DNA of 48,676 bases. It comes from Chromatiales bacterium. Its GTDB lineage: Bacteria; Pseudomonadota; Gammaproteobacteria; Thiohalomonadales; Thiohalomonadaceae. Both the position numbers and the translations under genes were made by a program. The notes beneath the pieces were generated by a model. It worked only from the letters and a program-made list of their open reading frames with translations, was not told where the DNA came from and made no database searches. The stretch covers positions 1-48,676 of the forward strand of contig QKFD01000025.1 of assembly GCA_003251535.1 (NCBI GenBank). The letters run 5' to 3'. Below, in pieces: positions 44,891 through 48,676 of the stretch (its first letter is position 1; each line of letters opens with the position of its first letter).

Positions 44891-45706
44891 GTGACCGCCC
44901 CGCTCATCTCCATCATCGTTGCCACCTACGAGAGCGCTACCTCCATCGCCGCCTGTCTGGAGAGCGTGGTGACCCAACAGTTCACCGATTACGAACTGCT
45001 TGTTGTCGATGGTGGCTCGCAAGATGGCACCGTGGAGATCATCCAGCGCTACCATCCGCACATCCGCTGGTGGGTGAGCGAGCCGGATGGTGGTGTCTAC
45101 GACGCCTGGAACAAGGCGTTGGCCCAGGTTCGCGGTGAGTGGTTCGGTTTTCTCGGTTCCGATGATCAATTGGCTGGGCCACACGTGTTGGGTCAGCTGG
45201 CCGTCCAGTTGCGGGCGGCGGAGCCACAGACAGATCTGATCTACGGCCAAGTGGATCTGCGGGCGCAGGGGCGCTTGGTGATGCGCCTGGGCCAGCCGTG
45301 GCGCTCTCCCTGGGTGTGGCCCTGGACACAACTGGATATGGTGTTGCCCCTGGCCCACCCCATGGCCATGCATCGGCAACGGGTCATCGAGCGCTATGGC
45401 CGCTTCGATACCGACTTTCATATCGCGGGCGATACCGACTACATCCTGCGCCTCACCCGCACCGGGCCCACGCCCCGTTTCCTGCCGCTCCTCCTGGTGG
45501 AGATGGACTCCGGTGGTCTATCGACCCAGCCGGAGCGGGTCACCCGACTGCTGGAGGAGATGGCCCGGATCCGGCGGCGTTACGCCCTACCGCTAGGCCT
45601 CGGTTGGCATCTGTTCCGTTGGCGCACGCTGCTGCGCGGGCGGATTGAGGGGGGGCGATTTCATTGGCTGTTGGCCTACTATCGCCGCCTGCGCAACACC
45701 CTATGA
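44891..45706 (+). CDS. Family 2 glycosyltransferase
   Basis: The protein of about 271 residues has the GT-A fold of family GT2: LISIIVATYESATSIAACLE, LLVVDGGSQDGTVEII, and the metal-binding DxD-like FLGSDDQL. The end of the domain has FDTDFHIAGDTDYILRL. It transfers a sugar from a nucleotide sugar to an acceptor, probably for exopolysaccharide or lipopolysaccharide. GTG 44891 is chosen because GT2 proteins begin just before the first strand; an in-frame GTG at 44825 would add 22 residues, mostly hydrophobic. The next glycosyltransferase gene starts 7 bases after its stop, so the two form an operon. Confidence 0.9.
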   Translation: MTAPLISIIVATYESATSIAACLESVVTQQFTDYELLVVDGGSQDGTVEIIQRYHPHIRWWVSEPDGGVYDAWNKALAQVRGEWFGFLGSDDQLAGPHVLGQLAVQLRAAEPQTDLIYGQVDLRAQGRLVMRLGQPWRSPWVWPWTQLDMVLPLAHPMAMHRQRVIERYGRFDTDFHIAGDTDYILRLTRTGPTPRFLPLLLVEMDSGGLSTQPERVTRLLEEMARIRRRYALPLGLGWHLFRWRTLLRGRIEGGRFHWLLAYYRRLRNTL

Positions 45707-45713
45707 GGCGAGC

Positions 45714-46976
45714 ATGAGCGCATCTCTCCCCACTATTTTGCATCTCAACACCCGCTCCGATGCCGGTGGCGCAGCGGTGGCGGTGCGCACCCTGCATACC
45801 GAGCTGAACGCCCTGGGGGAGGTCCACTCCAGCCTATTGGCGGGGCGGGGCATCAGCGATCCGGCCCATGGCTTCCACACCTTGGCCAATGGTCGATTCC
45901 GCTTTTTGGCCAATGTGCTGGCCTTCCGCCTGCTGGGCCTAGAGGGGGCCTGCAACCACGCCGCTTGGCGGCGGGCGCGCCCCACCATTGCGGCAGCGGA
46001 TCTACTCCATCTACACAACGCCCACGGTTACTACCTGCCGCTGGGGCTGCTGCGCCAGCTGTTGCAGCGTCCGTTGGTCTGGACCCTCCATGACCACTGG
46101 CTCGCCACGGGGCGCAGCGGATGGCTGCCGGATGGGGTGCCGGCGTCCCCCTTAGAGCGGCTGCTGCCGTGGTATGGCGGCGGCTATCCGGTGGAGTGGT
46201 GGGATCGGTCACGCCAGCGGCGGGCGGTGCTCTGGCGCTTGCTCAGCGCCGCAGGTAGTCGCCTGCGGTTGGTCTGCCCGTCGGCCGCCCAACGGGAGCG
46301 GATGTTGGCCACTGGGCTGCCGGTCTCGCGTATTGATGTCATTCCGCTGGGGCTGTTTGGTGATGAAGCGGCCCCCCAGGCCGAGCAGCGGGCGGCTGCA
46401 CGCGCCCAATTGGGGTTGGCAGGGGAGGGGCGGCGGATCGCCCTATTTGCCGCCCTGCGCCTGGATGAGGAGCGCAAGGGCTGGTCTGTGTTGGAGCAGG
46501 CGTTGGCCCGGACGGCCGATCCCGCCTCCTGGCTGGTGATCGCCTGCGGTGAGCGGGGGCGGCGCCCGGATCGATGGGTGACCGAGAGGGGGAGTGAGAT
46601 CCGCTGTCCCGGTCTGCTACCCAAGGGGGAGCTGATCCAGTACTTCCAGGCGGCAGATCTCTTCGTCAACCCCAGCTTCCAAGAGACCTTCGGCCTGACC
46701 AACATTGAGGCGGCGGGGGAGGGGACGGCGGTGGTCTGTTCCGATCTCCCGGTGTTTCACGAAACCATGGGGGAGTGGGCGACCTATGTCGCGCCCGGCC
46801 AGGTGGCAGCGCTGGCCGCTGCCCTGGATGGTCCAGCGCCGGTGGCGGGCCCGGCGCTGGCCGCCGCCGTGCGCCAGCGCTACGCCCGCGCCACCATGGC
46901 GGCCCGCTACACGGAGATCTACCGTGAGCTTTTGGCGATGCACGGGGGGCGGCAGGCGAGGGGCGATCTGGGATAA
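45714..46976 (+). CDS. Family 4 (GT-B fold) glycosyltransferase
   Basis: This 420-residue protein starts at ATG 45714 (MSASLPTILHLNTRSDAGGA) after GAGGCGAGC. It has the two Rossmann-like domains of GT-B enzymes, with LLHLHNAHGYYLPLGLL and WTLHDHWLATGRSGW in the first, and the nucleotide-sugar-binding EX7E motif region NPSFQETFGLTNIEAAGEGT in the second. Proteins of this kind (WcaC-like) act in surface polysaccharide synthesis. It is coupled to the upstream GT2 gene. Confidence 0.92.
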   Translation: MSASLPTILHLNTRSDAGGAAVAVRTLHTELNALGEVHSSLLAGRGISDPAHGFHTLANGRFRFLANVLAFRLLGLEGACNHAAWRRARPTIAAADLLHLHNAHGYYLPLGLLRQLLQRPLVWTLHDHWLATGRSGWLPDGVPASPLERLLPWYGGGYPVEWWDRSRQRRAVLWRLLSAAGSRLRLVCPSAAQRERMLATGLPVSRIDVIPLGLFGDEAAPQAEQRAAARAQLGLAGEGRRIALFAALRLDEERKGWSVLEQALARTADPASWLVIACGERGRRPDRWVTERGSEIRCPGLLPKGELIQYFQAADLFVNPSFQETFGLTNIEAAGEGTAVVCSDLPVFHETMGEWATYVAPGQVAALAAALDGPAPVAGPALAAAVRQRYARATMAARYTEIYRELLAMHGGRQARGDLG

Positions 46977-47010
46977 TATCCAGCCCACCCACTGCTACTC
47001 GAATCTCCCC

Positions 47011-47871
47011 ATGGCCCGTCGTTCATCATCTTCGCTCGTCCGTCTCGTGCTACGCCACCCGCGTCTTTGGCTACCTATCCTGCTACTCGGTGCCGGTGCC
47101 TATGGCTATGAGGTGTGGGTCGCCCGCCCCGCCATGAGCTACTTGGGGGTGCCGCAGACGGCGATCTTCTCCCCCCAGAACTGGACCCACATCCTAAGAA
47201 ATGAGGGCTTCCTGGTGGGGTACTCGGAGCTGCGCGGCAACCCGTTGTGGGTGACCTACCGGGTGGCGCCGTTCGATAGCTCCACCCCGTCACCGCCCCG
47301 CCCCGACCGCTTTGAGCGCGACTGGCGCAACCTCACCGGGGTGGAACACAACGACTACCGTGGCAGCGGCTATGACCGTGGCCACCTCGCCCCCAACTAC
47401 CTCATCGCCAAGCTCTATGGTCGCAGCGCCCAGCTGGAGACCTTCCGCATGACCAACATCACGCCGCAGCGGCCGAAGCTGAATCAGAAGCTGTGGCAGC
47501 GGCTGGAGGAGATCGAGGCGGGACGGTTCGCTGGCCGCTTTCCCGAACTATGGGTGGTGACCGGGCCGATATTCGATGCCAAGCAGGAGACGCTAAAGGG
47601 CTCCTCGCGGGTCGAGGTGCCAGATGCCTTCTTCAAGGTATTTGCGGCGCCGGGGGATACCCCCCGTTATCTCGCCCTCCTCGTGCCGCAGGAGGTCAAG
47701 GGGAATGAGGACCTGAGCCGTTTTGTGGTGAGCGTGGATGAGGTGGAGGCCCAGAGCGGGCTGGACCTCTTTCCCGACCTGGCCGACGCGCTGGAGGCGC
47801 CGCTGGAGGCGGCGGTGGATCCAGGGCCGTGGGGTCTGGATGAGTTGGGGCACCGGCCCTCGCGTTACTAG
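47011..47871 (+). CDS. Membrane-anchored DNA/RNA non-specific endonuclease (NUC1 type)
   Basis: The 286-residue protein has an N-terminal membrane anchor or uncleaved signal (LWLPILLLGAGAYGYEVWVA, about residues 19-38) and a beta-beta-alpha metal nuclease domain with the catalytic DRGHLAPN (residues 122-129, His 125 the general base) and MTNITPQRPKLNQKLWQRLE, whose Asn binds the metal ion. The family cuts both DNA and RNA and is exported. The anchor would place the domain in the periplasm, suggesting a nucleotide-scavenging or defensive role. The ATG at 47011 lies 34 bases after the glycosyltransferase stop. Confidence 0.93.
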   Translation: MARRSSSSLVRLVLRHPRLWLPILLLGAGAYGYEVWVARPAMSYLGVPQTAIFSPQNWTHILRNEGFLVGYSELRGNPLWVTYRVAPFDSSTPSPPRPDRFERDWRNLTGVEHNDYRGSGYDRGHLAPNYLIAKLYGRSAQLETFRMTNITPQRPKLNQKLWQRLEEIEAGRFAGRFPELWVVTGPIFDAKQETLKGSSRVEVPDAFFKVFAAPGDTPRYLALLVPQEVKGNEDLSRFVVSVDEVEAQSGLDLFPDLADALEAPLEAAVDPGPWGLDELGHRPSRY

Positions 47872-47894
47872 AGGTACTTGGCGCGGAGCGGGGT

Positions 47895-47940
47895 GCCTAG
47901 CGGGCTTGGGAGAGGGGCCTTTGGCGCCAGGCCGCTAGGC
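47895..47940. terminator. Inverted repeat after the nuclease gene
   Basis: GCCTAGCGG (47895-47903) and CCGCTAGGC (47932-47940) are perfect complements with a 28-base spacer that itself contains short GC dyads. The A-run that follows (47949-47955) is of the wrong type for a + strand terminator, so its function is uncertain. Confidence 0.45.
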
Positions 47941-47948
47941 CAGCAGGC

Positions 47949-47982
47949 AAAAAAAGGGACCGCCCTCATCGAGGGCGGTCCC
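47949..47982 (-). terminator. Strong intrinsic terminator of the small nif-linked gene
   Basis: GGGACCGCCCTC-atc-GAGGGCGGTCCC is a perfect 12-base-pair stem (47956-47982) with a 3-base loop. On the - strand it is followed by seven T, a textbook terminator. It begins 9 bases after the stop of the 65-residue gene. Confidence 0.95.
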
Positions 47983-47991
47983 TAGCCGTCG

Positions 47992-48189
47992 CTAATCGAG
48001 GTCGGAGGAGAGTTCCGTCCTCACTGCTGCCAGCCGCTCAGCCCCACGCCGCTCGGCAGGCATCTCTGCTTCCCAGGTGGCCAGCCTTGGTTCGCACCAC
48101 GGAAGCGCGGGCCATTCGCCCTCATTCGGTTCTCGCACTGGGGGGTGCTGCTCCTCCTCCCAGGTTGACATGTCATAGACGGTAACCAT
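47992..48189 (-). CDS. Small acidic Trp-rich protein divergent from nifH, hypothetical
   Basis: The 65-residue frame begins MVTVYDMSTWEEEQHPPVRE and ends in SSDLD. It is strongly acidic, has four Trp residues in the first half, one Cys, and a C-terminal charged helix-like part. ATG 48189 is preferred because GGAGG lies seven bases upstream; a longer in-frame version from 48426 would run through the divergent promoter region of nifH and reads as non-coding. The strong ribosome binding site and strong terminator mark a real, probably well-expressed gene. I do not recognise the family. Its position next to nifH suggests a link to nitrogen fixation. Confidence 0.75.
   Translation of the reverse strand: MVTVYDMSTWEEEQHPPVREPNEGEWPALPWCEPRLATWEAEMPAERRGAERLAAVRTELSSDLD

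Positions 48190-48676
<487 letters not shown>

Noticed and set aside
44681-45421. 246-codon open frame on the - strand
   Set aside because: It covers the glycosyltransferase gene in antisense. Its C-terminal part lies in the intergenic region but shows no recognisable feature.

Overview
The window looks like a chromosomal segment of a free-living, nitrogen-fixing gammaproteobacterium. The order S10-spc-alpha ribosomal operons, the priA-argS-SPOR block and a proteobacterial-type NifH at the right edge all fit. A sulfur-oxidising or Chromatiales-like lineage is possible, but no sulfur or photosynthesis gene is visible, so this is only a guess. No rRNA, tRNA, CRISPR array, integrase or complete insertion sequence was found.

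Region 1 (1-14052, + strand) is the ribosomal protein supercluster: the 3' end of tuf, then S10 (rpsJ to rpsQ), spc (rplN to rpmJ, with secY) and alpha (rpsM to rplQ, with rpoA). Operon borders carry visible signals: a perfect hairpin plus an extended -10 promoter before rplN, a consensus-like sigma-70 promoter before rpsM, and a bidirectional terminator after rplQ. rpsD starts with TTG and encodes the zinc-ribbon (Cys-containing) form of S4.

Region 2 (about 14079-19625, - strand) reads as one operon from right to left: a GldA/GldF/GldG-type ABC transporter with a DUF4340 partner (overlapping start and stop codons throughout), then the DNA glycosylase gene mutM, then an AlkD-type DNA alkylation repair gene. 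The last is split by a one-base frameshift in a homopolymer and is clearly more AT-rich than its surroundings.

Region 3 (19743-25814) is a mixed set of housekeeping and accessory genes: a stand-alone hydantoinase A, an EAL-HDOD signalling protein, a 33-residue membrane peptide, a hexose-6-phosphate mutarotase, a YchJ-like protein and an LpxL-type acyltransferase.

Region 4 (26120-35837) holds three large genes: an exported protein with two lamin-tail domains, a DUF3616-like domain and an IPTL-CTERM-like tail; a hybrid histidine kinase with a degenerate first receiver domain; and a receiver-PAS-GGDEF-EAL protein whose GGDEF site is ruined while its EAL site is intact. The kinase and the c-di-GMP protein probably form one signalling pathway.

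Region 5 (35838-40906) is priA-argS-SPOR. It is preceded by a 346-base gap with three consensus DnaA boxes flanking an AT-rich stretch.

Region 6 (41166-47871) contains two tandem paralogues of an uncharacterised family with a conserved CGC motif, an O-methyltransferase, two glycosyltransferases and a membrane-anchored NUC1-type nuclease.

Region 7 (47949-48676) is the edge of a nif cluster: nifH behind a sigma-54 promoter, and a divergent small acidic, Trp-rich gene with its own strong ribosome binding site and intrinsic terminator.
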